From Acinetobacter sp. WU_MDCI_Axc73 (GTDB taxonomy: Bacteria; Pseudomonadota; Gammaproteobacteria; Pseudomonadales; Moraxellaceae), in assembly GCF_025562455.1 (NCBI RefSeq), contig NZ_JAHPRO010000002.1:1-64000 (forward strand): a stretch of DNA of 64,000 nucleotides. The letters run 5' to 3'. The first letter of the stretch is position 1. Every line of letters starts with the position of its first letter. The notes below the pieces were generated by a model. That model did no database searches, had not been told where the DNA came from, and was given only the letters and a program-made list of their open reading frames with translations. Position numbers and translations under genes: made by a program. This document shows, one piece after another, positions 44,444 through 55,970 of the stretch.

Positions 44444-45298
44444 ATGACTGTATCACGTACGCTGTGGCAGAATATTCAGCACTATAGTTGGCTAGTGCTT
44501 GGTCTGCTATGTTTATTGCTAGCGCTGATCTTTTGGGCTATCACCAGTTCAGATAAAGTGGTACAAGTCGAAAAACAAGATATTGTTGAAACACAGGCTC
44601 AGATTCAGCCACAAAAAGTGACTGCCACGACTAATTTAGGGACTCTATCTGATGAAGTCAGACCTTTAGATTTAACTATGCGTGTCATTACCGCAGGAAA
44701 TCATGAGGCGGAGTTTCGTGGTACTAAATTTATGCAGGAAAATCAACGAAACTGGACTATTGAGTTATTTCGTTCCTCCAATGAAAATATTATTAAAAAC
44801 TATTTAAAGAGTCAGGCTAATCGTAAGAATTTCATTTACTTTCGTTTAAGTGGGGAAAATCAGGAAGAACAATATGTTCTAGCCTATGGGGTATTTAATC
44901 GAGAGGCGGATGCAACTCATCAATTATCGCAATTAAATCTGAAATTTCCTGCTTCAGTGCACCCGAAGGCAGTGTCTTTGGCTAATTATTTACCGTTGAT
45001 TAATGATTTGGGTTCTGAAGAAATTAAAGGCAGTACAGGGCAACTTTATAGCGTTAATTTAAGAAATGCACCGATACCAGTCGCCCCTGTATCGCCAAGG
45101 CCATCAGTTGAGTCTGCACCCGCTGCTCCGACGACCTCCACAACAGTCACTCAACGTGATCAAGACGGAAATGTGGTCGATGTGCAGCGCCAATCGAATA
45201 ATGTTTCTTCTCCAAATAGTACTTCTCCTAATACGCCTAATGTGGAAAATCGTCCTTCACGCAACAATGAACGCGAAATTAGTGATCCATTTAATTAA
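44444..45298 (+). CDS. DamX-like SPOR-domain membrane protein
   Basis: A 284-residue protein with one N-terminal transmembrane segment (WLVLGLLCLLLALIFWAI). A SPOR-like domain lies at about residues 100-175 (WTIELFRSSNENIIKNYLKSQ...YVLAYGVFNREADATHQL), and a low-complexity tail rich in Pro, Ser, Thr and Asn fills the last 70 residues. Position after aroB matches damX in E. coli and its counterpart in Pseudomonas. SPOR domains bind denuded septal glycan, so a division-site role is likely. In E. coli DamX the SPOR domain is at the very C-terminus; here a tail follows it. Confidence 0.75.
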   Translation: MTVSRTLWQNIQHYSWLVLGLLCLLLALIFWAITSSDKVVQVEKQDIVETQAQIQPQKVTATTNLGTLSDEVRPLDLTMRVITAGNHEAEFRGTKFMQENQRNWTIELFRSSNENIIKNYLKSQANRKNFIYFRLSGENQEEQYVLAYGVFNREADATHQLSQLNLKFPASVHPKAVSLANYLPLINDLGSEEIKGSTGQLYSVNLRNAPIPVAPVSPRPSVESAPAAPTTSTTVTQRDQDGNVVDVQRQSNNVSSPNSTSPNTPNVENRPSRNNEREISDPFN

Positions 45299-45740
45299 TT
45301 TTTGCACAAAAATAGTGCGTTAAGTAATCTTAAATATTGTTTTGCACAACATTGGTTCAATATTTGAGTTAATTTTAAAGCGTTACAAAAATACAAAATT
45401 AATTATCTTTTATAATTAAATCACTTAGTTATTTCTAGTTGCTATTGGCATTATTTTTGCATTATCGATGCGCTAATTGATCACTTTGTCCCTATTTTGG
45501 AGCTTAATCTTTTAATTAGCATGCGAAATCGTCGTTTTAAACTGCTATAAAACAGTGCGAAATAACTCAACACGTTTTTGCCAAGAAAGTTGCTGCCTGC
45601 TTGCCACAAAGGGCGTATAGTCAGATGGTAATGCAAAAATGGATTGTAAAACATTTAGCTTTACGTGAGTAATAGACAAAGTCGCGAAGTAAATTGATCG
45701 TTTTATGCTCGAAAGAGCCATGTTGAAAGAAGGGTACGCT
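45299..45740. other. Intergenic region upstream of gltB
   Basis: About 440 AT-rich bases without a convincing gene. A candidate sigma-54 promoter is at 45445-45462. The rest would be a leader of about 270 bases. I see no riboswitch I recognise and no terminator for the preceding operon. Confidence 0.6.
45445..45462 (+). promoter_or_regulatory. Candidate sigma-54 promoter of gltBD
   Basis: TTGGCAT-TATTT-TTGCAT has GG (45447-45448) and GC (45459-45460) exactly ten bases apart, in the TGGCA...TTGC context of sigma-54 promoters. Glutamate synthase is a nitrogen-assimilation enzyme, so RpoN/NtrC control is plausible, though not proven. Confidence 0.55.
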
Positions 45741-48700
45741 ATGCACTTGCCATCGCCTCATACTGTAGCTCCCGCTCAAGGTTTATATCAACCAGATGAG
45801 TTTAAAGATAACTGCGGTTTTGGTTTGATTGCCCAGATGAAGGGCCAACCAAGTCACCACCTTGTTCAAACCGCAATTCACAGTTTAAGTTGCATGACGC
45901 ATCGTGGTGGTATTGCCGCTGATGGTAAAACAGGAGATGGGTGCGGTCTATTACTGGCTATGCCAAAAGCTTTTTTTCGTGATGAAGCAAAAAAGCTCAG
46001 TGATATCACGTTGAGTGAGATTTTTGCTGCGGGTACCGTTTTCCTGAATGTAGATCCTGCATTGGCACAGCATGCAAAAAACACCTTGAATAAGGAAATT
46101 GAAGCAGAAGGACTCAAAGTATTGGCATGGCGTGTTGTGCCAACCAATAACGATGTATTGGGTGAAATCGCACTCCAGTCTTTACCTGTCTTTGAACAAA
46201 TTATTGTAAACTGCCCAATGGGCGTGACTGAGGTTGAATTCAACCGTAAGTTATTCTTGGCGCGTCGCCGTGCGGAACAAAAATTACAAAACGATAGTTC
46301 ATTCTACGTAACGACTTTGTCTTCAAATGTGATCAGCTATAAAGGTTTGATGATGCCAGCAGCAATTGCTGACTTTTATACAGATCTAGCGGATGAACGT
46401 CTGGCTTCACATATCGTAGTGTTCCATCAACGTTTCTCAACCAATACATTGCCACGTTGGCCTTTAGCCCAGCCGTTCCGTTATTTGGCACACAATGGTG
46501 AAATCAACACCATTACCGCTAACCGTAACTGGGCATTAGCGCGTACGCCTAAGTTTGAAAATCCGTTACTTCCAGGATTGACTGAGCTTAATCCCATTGT
46601 GAACCGTACTGGATCAGACTCTTCAAGCTTAGATAATATGCTTGAAATTCTGGTTGGTGGTGGCATGGATTTATTCCGTGGCTTACGTATGCTGGTTCCA
46701 CCAGCATGGCAAAATGTTGAAACTCTTGATGCTGACTTACGTGCCTTTTATGAGTTTAACTCTAAACATATGGAAGCATGGGATGGACCTGCAGGTCTGG
46801 TCATTCAAGACGGTCGTCATGCAATCTGTATGCTGGATCGTAATGGATTGCGTCCAGCGCGCTGGGTGATTACCAAAAATGATTATATTACCCTTGCTTC
46901 TGAAATTGGGGTATGGGACTACCAACCTGAAGATGTGATATCGAAAGGCCGTGTTGGACCAGGTCAAATTCTGGTGGTCGATACCTTTACTGGTAAATTA
47001 CTCGACACCGATGATGTCAGCACACATCTCAAAAAAATGCGTCCGTATCGTGAGTGGTTACGTGAACATGCCTTGCGATTACAAGCGGATCCTGAGCTTG
47101 AAGAAAAATTATCTGAGCAGGGATTGGCTGGCGATGAGTTAAAAACAGCTCAGAAAATGTTTATGGTGACGTTTGAAGAACGTGACCAAATGCTACGTCC
47201 GATTGCTGAAAGTGGTCAGGAAGCAGTGGGCTCAATGGGTGATGATACGCCAATGGCGGTTTTGTCGCGTCAGGTGCGTCATGTTTCTGATTATTTCCGT
47301 CAGCAATTTGCGCAGGTGACCAATCCACCAATCGATCCATTACGTGAGTCGATTGTCATGTCACTTGAGACCTGTTTAGGTCGTGAACAGAATGTCTTCG
47401 AGCAAGGGCCAGAACACGCAGATCGCTTGATTATTTCAAGTCCTGTACTTTCAAATTCGAAAATGCACCAATTACGCAATTTAAACCGCGCAGGTTATGA
47501 GATTGCAGAAATTGATCTGAATTATCGTGAAGAAGAAGGTCTACAAGCTGCGGTCAATCGTATTTGTGAGGAATGTGCACAGGCTGTTCGTGATGGTCAA
47601 ACCTTATTAATCCTCTCCGATAAAAATTTGCGTCAGGGGTATCTACCTGTAAATGCGGCTTTGGCAACAGGCGCAGTACACCATTATTTGATTCAGACTG
47701 GTTTACGTACCGATGCCAACATTATTGTTGAAACGGGTGTTGCACGTGATGCACATCAATTTGCGGTGTTACTTGGTTTTGGTGCAACGGCAGTTTATCC
47801 ATACCTTGCTTATGATGTAATCAATGATTTAATCGCAAAAGGTGAGTTACTTGGTGATCCAGTACATGCCCAAGCCAACTTCCGTAAAGGTATTGATAAG
47901 GGTCTATTGAAAGTTCTCTCTAAAATGGGGATTTCAACAGTAGCGTCTTATCGGGGTGGACAGCTTTTTGAAGCAGTGGGTTTATCATCAGAAGTGGTAA
48001 ATAAATGCTTCCTCGGTGTACCAAGCCGTATTCAGGGTGCAACTTTTGTTGATCTTGAAAATGATCAGAAAAAACTAGCAGATTTGGCATGGAAAACACG
48101 TAAGCCAATTGATCAGGGTGGTTTGCTGAAGTTCGTATTTGGTAAGGAATACCATGCCTTTAACCCAGATGTGATCAATGCTTTACACAAAGCAGTACGT
48201 TCAGGCAATTATGCTGACTTTAAAGAATATGCTGAACTGGTAAATAGTCGTCCAATCGCGACAATCCGCGATTTATTCAAGCTCAAAACCACCAATTCAA
48301 TTCCTGTTGAACAAGTTGAATCAGTTGAAGCGATTTTACCTCGTTTTGACTCTGCGGGTATGTCATTAGGGGCATTGTCACCAGAAGCGCATGAAGCGAT
48401 TGCGATTGCCATGAATACCATTGGTGGTCGTTCGAACTCAGGTGAGGGCGGTGAAGATCCAGCGCGTTACGGTACAATTCGTAACTCGAAAATTAAGCAG
48501 ATTGCATCGGGCCGTTTTGGTGTGACACCAGCATATTTGACTTCTGCTGAAGTATTGCAGATTAAAGTGGCGCAGGGTGCAAAACCAGGTGAAGGTGGTC
48601 AATTACCAGGCGGTAAAGTAAATGGACTCATTGCACGTTTGCGTTATTCTGTTCCGGGTGTGACGCTTATTTCTCCACCACCGCATCATGATATTTATTC

Positions 48701-50222
48701 GATTGAAGATTTATCACAATTGATTTTTGACTTAAAGCAAGTCAATCCTCAAGCAATGGTTTCAGTCAAATTGGTATCTGAACCGGGTGTAGGTACAATT
48801 GCCGCAGGTGTTGCCAAAGCCTATGCCGACTTCATTACCATTTCTGGTTATGATGGTGGTACGGCTGCCTCTCCACTTTCATCAATTCATCATGCGGGTT
48901 CTCCATGGGAACTCGGTTTATCTGAAGCACATCAAGCGCTTCGTGTGAATGACTTGCGTGGCAAAGTTCGTGTTCAAACCGATGGTGGTTTGAAAACAGG
49001 CTTGGATGTTGTGAAAGCTGCTATTTTGGGTGCAGAAAGTTTTGGTTTTGGTTCTACACCAATGATCGCATTAGGCTGTAAATACTTGCGTATTTGCCAT
49101 CTAAATAACTGTGCGACGGGTGTTGCAACACAACAAGACAAACTTCGTCAGGATCACTATATTGGTGAACCTGAAATGCTCATTAATTTCTTCCATTTCA
49201 TTGCTGAAGAAACTCGTGAATGGTTAGCTGCGTTAGGCGTTGCTTCTCTTAAAGATTTGATTGGTCGCGTCGATTTACTCGAAGTTTTACCGGGTGAAAC
49301 CGACAAACATGCGCATCTTGACTTGACCCCATTATTGCAATCTCATCCTGCGGCACAAGGTAAGGCACAGTACTGTGAAGTTCAGGGTAATGAGCCCTTT
49401 GATAAAGGCTTGTTGGCTGAACGGATGGTGGAAGAAATGCTTCCTGCCATTGAATCGGGTACAGGTGGTGAGTTTAATTTTGAAGTCGGCAACTGTGATC
49501 GTTCAATTGGTGCACGTGTTTCTGGTGAAATTGCGCGTCGTTATGGCAATCTGGATATGGAATCACATCCAGTGATCATGAACTTAAAAGGGACAGCAGG
49601 TCAGTCACTGGGTGTATGGAATGCGGGTGGGTTGCATATTAAACTTGAAGGTGATGCCAACGATTATGTCGGTAAAGGAATGGCAGGTGGTCGAGTTTCG
49701 ATCTTCCCACCAAAAGGTTCGCCATTCCAGACCCAACATACTGCGATTATTGGTAACACCTGTATGTATGGTGCGACTGGCGGTAAATTATTTGCTGCAG
49801 GTACAGCGGGTGAGCGCTTTGCGGTGCGTAACTCAGGTGCTTTTGCTGTGATTGAAGGTGCAGGCGATCACTGTTGTGAATATATGACAGGTGGGATCGT
49901 GACCGTACTTGGCAAAGTCGGTCATAACTTCGGTGCGGGTATGACAGGTGGTTTTGCTTATGTACTCGATCTGGATAATGACTTTGTTGACTATTACAAC
50001 CATGAGTTGATTGACCTGACTCGTATCTCGACTGAGTCGATGGAAGAGCATCAACAATTCCTGCTTCGTATTCTGGATGAACACATTAAAGAAACTGGTA
50101 GTGCTTGGGCGTATAAGATCCGCAATGAGTTCGATTTTTACAGTCGGAAGTTCTGGCTTGTAAAACCAAAAGCTGCTAATTTGCTCACGCTTTTGAAAGC
50201 AACTCAAGCTGATCCTCAATAA
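45741..50222 (+). CDS. gltB: Glutamate synthase (NADPH) large subunit
   Basis: A 1493-residue glutamate synthase alpha subunit. The class II glutaminase domain has its catalytic Cys at residue 25 (DNCGFGLIA) after a short propeptide. The central domain and FMN-binding synthase domain ([39 protein letters not shown]) follow, with the 3Fe-4S cysteines in the [12 protein letters not shown] segment. A C-terminal beta-helix ([11 protein letters not shown]...[21 protein letters not shown]) completes it. It makes two glutamates from glutamine and 2-oxoglutarate. The ATG at 45741 is preferred because AGAAGGG lies upstream; in-frame ATGs at 45705 and 45720 would extend it. Confidence 0.95.
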   Translation: MHLPSPHTVAPAQGLYQPDEFKDNCGFGLIAQMKGQPSHHLVQTAIHSLSCMTHRGGIAADGKTGDGCGLLLAMPKAFFRDEAKKLSDITLSEIFAAGTVFLNVDPALAQHAKNTLNKEIEAEGLKVLAWRVVPTNNDVLGEIALQSLPVFEQIIVNCPMGVTEVEFNRKLFLARRRAEQKLQNDSSFYVTTLSSNVISYKGLMMPAAIADFYTDLADERLASHIVVFHQRFSTNTLPRWPLAQPFRYLAHNGEINTITANRNWALARTPKFENPLLPGLTELNPIVNRTGSDSSSLDNMLEILVGGGMDLFRGLRMLVPPAWQNVETLDADLRAFYEFNSKHMEAWDGPAGLVIQDGRHAICMLDRNGLRPARWVITKNDYITLASEIGVWDYQPEDVISKGRVGPGQILVVDTFTGKLLDTDDVSTHLKKMRPYREWLREHALRLQADPELEEKLSEQGLAGDELKTAQKMFMVTFEERDQMLRPIAESGQEAVGSMGDDTPMAVLSRQVRHVSDYFRQQFAQVTNPPIDPLRESIVMSLETCLGREQNVFEQGPEHADRLIISSPVLSNSKMHQLRNLNRAGYEIAEIDLNYREEEGLQAAVNRICEECAQAVRDGQTLLILSDKNLRQGYLPVNAALATGAVHHYLIQTGLRTDANIIVETGVARDAHQFAVLLGFGATAVYPYLAYDVINDLIAKGELLGDPVHAQANFRKGIDKGLLKVLSKMGISTVASYRGGQLFEAVGLSSEVVNKCFLGVPSRIQGATFVDLENDQKKLADLAWKTRKPIDQGGLLKFVFGKEYHAFNPDVINALHKAVRSGNYADFKEYAELVNSRPIATIRDLFKLKTTNSIPVEQVESVEAILPRFDSAGMSLGALSPEAHEAIAIAMNTIGGRSNSGEGGEDPARYGTIRNSKIKQIASGRFGVTPAYLTSAEVLQIKVAQGAKPGEGGQLPGGKVNGLIARLRYSVPGVTLISPPPHHDIYSIEDLSQLIFDLKQVNPQAMVSVKLVSEPGVGTIAAGVAKAYADFITISGYDGGTAASPLSSIHHAGSPWELGLSEAHQALRVNDLRGKVRVQTDGGLKTGLDVVKAAILGAESFGFGSTPMIALGCKYLRICHLNNCATGVATQQDKLRQDHYIGEPEMLINFFHFIAEETREWLAALGVASLKDLIGRVDLLEVLPGETDKHAHLDLTPLLQSHPAAQGKAQYCEVQGNEPFDKGLLAERMVEEMLPAIESGTGGEFNFEVGNCDRSIGARVSGEIARRYGNLDMESHPVIMNLKGTAGQSLGVWNAGGLHIKLEGDANDYVGKGMAGGRVSIFPPKGSPFQTQHTAIIGNTCMYGATGGKLFAAGTAGERFAVRNSGAFAVIEGAGDHCCEYMTGGIVTVLGKVGHNFGAGMTGGFAYVLDLDNDFVDYYNHELIDLTRISTESMEEHQQFLLRILDEHIKETGSAWAYKIRNEFDFYSRKFWLVKPKAANLLTLLKATQADPQ

Positions 50223-50258
50223 TTCCACTACTGCATATACATAGGCAGGTGCAGGTAA

Positions 50259-51713
<1,455 letters not shown>

Positions 51714-51738
51714 AATCTAGAGATTCAAAATTGATATC

Positions 51739-51763
51739 AAGCCCGCAGTGATGCGGGCTTTTT
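51739..51763. terminator. Terminator between gltD and the LysR gene
   Basis: AAGCCCGCA and TGCGGGCTT form a 9-bp stem around GTGA, followed by T residues on the plus strand. It lies between convergent genes and touches the LysR stop. Confidence 0.88.
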
Positions 51764-52643
51764 ATTGAGGAGGTAAAGATAGAAGTTTTAGAAAATTATC
51801 GAGCAAAATAGAGGTATTACGTCGATTCCATATACAATGAGTTTCCGACAAAATCTGATTGTTCTCAATCTCAATAAATCGTGCATGATCTTTTTTTAAG
51901 GATTGCATGGACTTAGGTACCAGAGCAACCCCTAAACCCAATTCTACGAACTCTACTATGGTTAACCAATTACGAACTTCATGCATAAGGTTCGGACTAA
52001 AACCTGCATTGACACAAATTGCGGTAATTTGATCATGATAATAAGGAGAAACCGCGCGTGGAAATAAAATGAACGGTTCATTTTGTAAAAGCTTGAGATC
52101 AATACTGTCTTGGGTTGCTAAAGGATGTGATTTGGAGATACAACAGACAAACTCCTCAGCCAGAAATAAACGATGTGCAATTTGTTCAGCATGATTAAGT
52201 GTATGCACAAAACCCAAATTGATTTGTTCCTGTTTTATTGCCTGAAATTGCTCATAAGAGTTAAGTTCTTTGAGGCTAACGTCCACTTGGGGGTATTGTT
52301 GTTGGAATTCCGAGATATAGTGGTGGAGACCACGAAATAAAGTGGAACTAGTAAACCCAATTCGTAAATGTCCAATCGTTCCCTGCGCGACACGTTCACC
52401 AATGTGCTGCATTTCATCAGCATGTTTGAGTAACATTAATGCTTCGCGATAAAACAAAGCGCCTGCGTCGGTAAGAGCTACATTCTTATTATCTCGTACA
52501 AACAATGCAAAGCCCAAATTGGATTCTAATTGTTGAATACTGATACTGAGTGGCGGTTGTGAAATATGTAAACGTTGCGCTGCACGGCCAAAATGTAGTT
52601 CTTCTGCGACAGTAACAAAATAGCGTAATTGTTTAAGATTCAT
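51762..52643 (-). CDS. LysR-family transcriptional regulator
   Basis: A 293-residue LTTR. The N-terminal winged helix is typical (MNLKQLRYFVTVAEELHFGRAAQRLHISQPPLSISIQQLE, with the recognition helix near residues 28-47). The effector-binding domain runs from about 90 to the end (IGHLRIGFTSS is its start). It is divergent from an acyl-CoA dehydrogenase gene, the classic layout for an LTTR that controls the adjacent catabolic genes in response to a pathway intermediate. The effector is unknown. Confidence 0.88.
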   Translation of the reverse strand: MNLKQLRYFVTVAEELHFGRAAQRLHISQPPLSISIQQLESNLGFALFVRDNKNVALTDAGALFYREALMLLKHADEMQHIGERVAQGTIGHLRIGFTSSTLFRGLHHYISEFQQQYPQVDVSLKELNSYEQFQAIKQEQINLGFVHTLNHAEQIAHRLFLAEEFVCCISKSHPLATQDSIDLKLLQNEPFILFPRAVSPYYHDQITAICVNAGFSPNLMHEVRNWLTIVEFVELGLGVALVPKSMQSLKKDHARFIEIENNQILSETHCIWNRRNTSILLDNFLKLLSLPPQ

Positions 52644-52791
52644 TGGATTACCCTAATTTTTATCGGCCATCTATCCTGATGTGAAATTTAATGGAATGCT
52701 TGATCATGACAATTAAAACATATCTTTGATATTTTTTTTAAATCAAACCATGCAAATAATATATTTTACACCGTATTGCCCACTCTCTAAG

Positions 52792-52805
52792 CTGATTTAA
52801 ATCAG
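52792..52805. promoter_or_regulatory. Perfect palindrome upstream of the acyl-CoA dehydrogenase gene
   Basis: CTGATTTAAATCAG is a 14-bp perfect palindrome 29 bases before the start codon, in the region divergent from the LysR gene. It could be an operator, but its position close to the ribosome-binding site and lack of a clear LTTR (T-N11-A) layout leave this open. Confidence 0.35.
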
Positions 52806-52834
52806 GGAAAACAATACTAAAATACGGAGTAAGC

Positions 52835-54580
52835 ATGGTCAGCTTGAATGTCATTCGTCAATTGGAAGCCGATAATAATATTCCAGATCGTCATGGGCAG
52901 AATTTTTTTAATCAAGATCCAGTCTTTAAAAAACTGCTACAAATTTATTTGTCGAAGGCGCTTTATCAGCATTTATTACCTCATTTTGAACAGCTTGGTG
53001 CTGATGTTGGTGGCGATTTAGACAGTTTGGCTTTAAGTGCAGATAAAAATCCGCCCACCTTGCAATACCGTAATCGTCGAGGCTTTAATGAACAAAAAGT
53101 CAAAAAACATCCTGATTACATGGCGCTAGAGAAAAAAGCCTATATCGATTTAGGTCTTGCCAGTATGTCACATAAGGAAGGGATCTTGGGTTGGCCAGAA
53201 GTGATGCCGCCAATGGCGAAATATGCGCTAACTTATCTTTTTGTGCAGGCAGAATTCGGACTATGTTGTCCAGTCAGCATGACTGACTCCTTAACCCATA
53301 CCATGTGTAAATACGCGGCTCCAGAAATTATAGAAAAATATCTACCTAATTTGCTGACCTCAGATTTTGATCATTTAACTCAGGGCGCCATGTTTATGAC
53401 AGAACAGGGTGCAGGTTCTGATGTATCAGGAATTACCACGCTTGCGACTCAAAAAGAAGGTGAATGGTTTTTAACAGGAGACAAATGGTTTTGTTCTAAT
53501 CCTGATGCTGGGCTTGCAATGGTATTGGCACATGTTGAAGGAGCCCCAAAAGGTATGAAGGGACTGGGGCTATTTCTTATGCCAAAACTTCTGGACAATG
53601 GTCGTCATAATTATTATCAAATTTTGCGACTAAAAGATAAGTTGGGAACACGTTCGATGGCGAGTGGTGAAATTTCGCTACAAGGCGCTAAAGCCTATTT
53701 ATTGGGAGAGATAGGGCGTGGTTTTCAGCAGATGGCCGATATGATTAATTTATCGCGGTTGTCTAATGGTGTGCGTGCCGCGGGTCTAATGCGACGTGCA
53801 GTTGGTGAGGCTCTACATATTTGTCAAAACCGTCAGGCTTTTGGTCAATATTTACAGGACTTACCTTTGCAGCGTAAACAACTATTAAAAATGATGTTAT
53901 CAAGCGAACAAGCACGCACAATGATGTTGCATACCGCACGTTTATTACATGCCTCTAAAACGGGGGATGAACAAGCGGCAAGCTGTGTACGTATTTTGAC
54001 ACCTTTAATTAAATTTAGAGGTTGCCGTGATGCGCGCAAAGTCACGGGTGATGCCATGGAAGTGCGTGGTGGCTGTGGCTACATTGAAGAATGGTCAGAC
54101 CCTCGTATTTTACGTGATGCACATCTGGGCTCAATATGGGAAGGCACCAGTAATATTGTGGCACTTGATGTAATTCGTGCGGCACAGCGTGCTAAAGCAC
54201 TGGATGCGCTAAAACCCTATCTTTTACAGTTACTCAAAGATCAAAACATTCCTGAAATGAGCCGTCAGCTTTTGACTCAGAAACTTGAGCAAGTTGAAGT
54301 CCTCATTAATTCGATTATTAATGAGAAAAATGAAGCAGATACACGTAAAGCGGCTTCTGCTCTGTATCACATCACAACCGCCATCATGATGGCATGGGAG
54401 TCGGTACAGATTGAACAACATTGGCAGCGTTTGGCTTGGTCACATCTGGTGGTGAAATTCAAACTCAGTACCATCGATCCTTTACAGGCTGATCATACCT
54501 ATCAGCATGAAAATGTTGAAAGTCTACTCATTCAACAAAGTGAGTTAACGCTCGAACAAGCGATGTCAATTTTAAATTAA
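52835..54580 (+). CDS. Acyl-CoA dehydrogenase (AidB-like long form)
   Basis: A 581-residue flavoprotein of the acyl-CoA dehydrogenase superfamily, longer than the usual 380-400 residues and resembling the AidB-type subgroup. The FAD/substrate region reads AMFMTEQGAGSDVSGITT and EWFLTGDKWFCSNPDAG. The C-terminal motif WEGTSNIVALDVIRA holds the Glu in the position of the usual catalytic base. It would oxidise an acyl-CoA at C2-C3. It has a CGGAG ribosome-binding site and leads a likely operon with a CoA-transferase 13 bases downstream. The substrate is unknown. Confidence 0.85.
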   Translation: MVSLNVIRQLEADNNIPDRHGQNFFNQDPVFKKLLQIYLSKALYQHLLPHFEQLGADVGGDLDSLALSADKNPPTLQYRNRRGFNEQKVKKHPDYMALEKKAYIDLGLASMSHKEGILGWPEVMPPMAKYALTYLFVQAEFGLCCPVSMTDSLTHTMCKYAAPEIIEKYLPNLLTSDFDHLTQGAMFMTEQGAGSDVSGITTLATQKEGEWFLTGDKWFCSNPDAGLAMVLAHVEGAPKGMKGLGLFLMPKLLDNGRHNYYQILRLKDKLGTRSMASGEISLQGAKAYLLGEIGRGFQQMADMINLSRLSNGVRAAGLMRRAVGEALHICQNRQAFGQYLQDLPLQRKQLLKMMLSSEQARTMMLHTARLLHASKTGDEQAASCVRILTPLIKFRGCRDARKVTGDAMEVRGGCGYIEEWSDPRILRDAHLGSIWEGTSNIVALDVIRAAQRAKALDALKPYLLQLLKDQNIPEMSRQLLTQKLEQVEVLINSIINEKNEADTRKAASALYHITTAIMMAWESVQIEQHWQRLAWSHLVVKFKLSTIDPLQADHTYQHENVESLLIQQSELTLEQAMSILN

Positions 54581-54593
54581 GGAGCATTCAAGG

Positions 54594-55805
54594 ATGAATA
54601 TCAATACAGGTGCCTTAAGAGGCATAAAAATACTCGATTTGAGTCGTGTATTGGGTGGGCCATTTTCTGCGCAAGTACTGGCTGATCATGGCGCGGAAGT
54701 AATTAAAGTTGAACCGCCACAAAAAGATGAAACTCGTTTTTGGGGGCCTCCATTTCGCCAAGACAGTGCTGCTTATTTTTCTGGAATTAACCGTAATAAA
54801 CAAGGAATTTCAATTGATTTAACTCAGTCAGAAGGACGTAAAATTTTACTTCAATTGCTCGATGATGCGGATGTAATAATTGAGAATTTTAAAATCGGAA
54901 CATTGGAAAAGTGGGGGTTAGGCTTTGATGAGGTTCTTTCTAAACAATTTCCGCGATTGATTCATTGCCGTATTACAGGCTTCGGTGCAGATGGTCCTTT
55001 AGGTGGTTTACCAGGCTACGATTCAGTCATTCAAGCTATTTCAGGCATTATGAGTGTCAATGGAGAAGCGGAAGGTGAACCATTACGCGTTGGTTTGCCC
55101 GTGGTCGATATGGTCACTGGTTTGAATGCCGTCATTGGTATTTTATTGGCTTTACAGGCACGTCAAGTGTCGGGACGAGGACAGTTCGTTGAAGCCGCGT
55201 TATTTGATACAGGTGTGTCGTTATTACATCCCCATATTCCAAATTACGTATGGTCAGGCACCGTCCCACAACGAACTGGCAATGCTCATCCTAACATTAC
55301 GCCTTACGATGCCTATCAAACCAAAACCAGCCCGATTTATATTGCGGTGGGTAATAACCAGCAATTTGCCAAACTTTGTCAGCAACTTGATCTTACTGAA
55401 TTAATGCAGGATCCACGGTTTATCGATAATGCCTCTCGCTGTCAAAACCGTAAAGCATTTAAGCAACTCTTAGAACGCCGTCTGGCCGAATGTGATGGTG
55501 ATCGTTTGGCATATGACTTGATTCAGTCAGGTGTACCGTGTGGTCCTATTTTAAATGTTGCTGAAATTGTGAAACATCCTCATACCTTACATCGCAATAT
55601 GGTTGTGGCGATTGGTGATGAATATCAAGGCATTGGTTCGCCCATCAAACTGAGTCAAACCCCTGCTAGTTATCGTCAGGCGCCCCCAGCTTTTGCTGAA
55701 CATACAATTCGAGTGTTGCAGCAAAAAGGGTTTAGTGATGAGCAAATCGAATTGTTAATAGAACAGGGCATTATTTCTCAGCAAGGTATTGGTGCACCTG
55801 CATAA
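54594..55805 (+). CDS. CaiB/BaiF family (class III) CoA-transferase
   Basis: A 403-residue class III CoA-transferase. The N-terminus GIKILDLSRVLGGPFSAQVLADHGAEVIKVEPP, then the family signature NRNKQGISIDL and GPILNVAEIVKHPH are typical of CaiB, BaiF, formyl-CoA and succinyl-CoA:acid transferases. Catalysis uses an aspartate, probably in the GLPVVDMVTGL segment. It would activate the imported acid by taking CoA from another thioester such as succinyl-CoA. It sits in an operon with the acyl-CoA dehydrogenase. Substrate cannot be assigned. Confidence 0.88.
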   Translation: MNINTGALRGIKILDLSRVLGGPFSAQVLADHGAEVIKVEPPQKDETRFWGPPFRQDSAAYFSGINRNKQGISIDLTQSEGRKILLQLLDDADVIIENFKIGTLEKWGLGFDEVLSKQFPRLIHCRITGFGADGPLGGLPGYDSVIQAISGIMSVNGEAEGEPLRVGLPVVDMVTGLNAVIGILLALQARQVSGRGQFVEAALFDTGVSLLHPHIPNYVWSGTVPQRTGNAHPNITPYDAYQTKTSPIYIAVGNNQQFAKLCQQLDLTELMQDPRFIDNASRCQNRKAFKQLLERRLAECDGDRLAYDLIQSGVPCGPILNVAEIVKHPHTLHRNMVVAIGDEYQGIGSPIKLSQTPASYRQAPPAFAEHTIRVLQQKGFSDEQIELLIEQGIISQQGIGAPA

Positions 55806-55970
55806 AGGTCAAAAGTAACCGAAGTTTAGAATGATTCAGTACTGAAATTCAGATGATTAAAATGGACAACTCTACATGTAGGCAGTAAGGACAACTTTAA
55901 CGACGACTCAAATGAAAAATGATTTTATATCGTTGTGATAAATACTTGCTGTCGGGAGACAGGGAAAAAC

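Noticed and set aside
45878..46243. 121-codon open frame on the minus strand inside gltB
   Set aside because: It lies wholly opposite the well-supported gltB, has no ribosome-binding site or family resemblance, and is explained by codon bias of the plus-strand gene.
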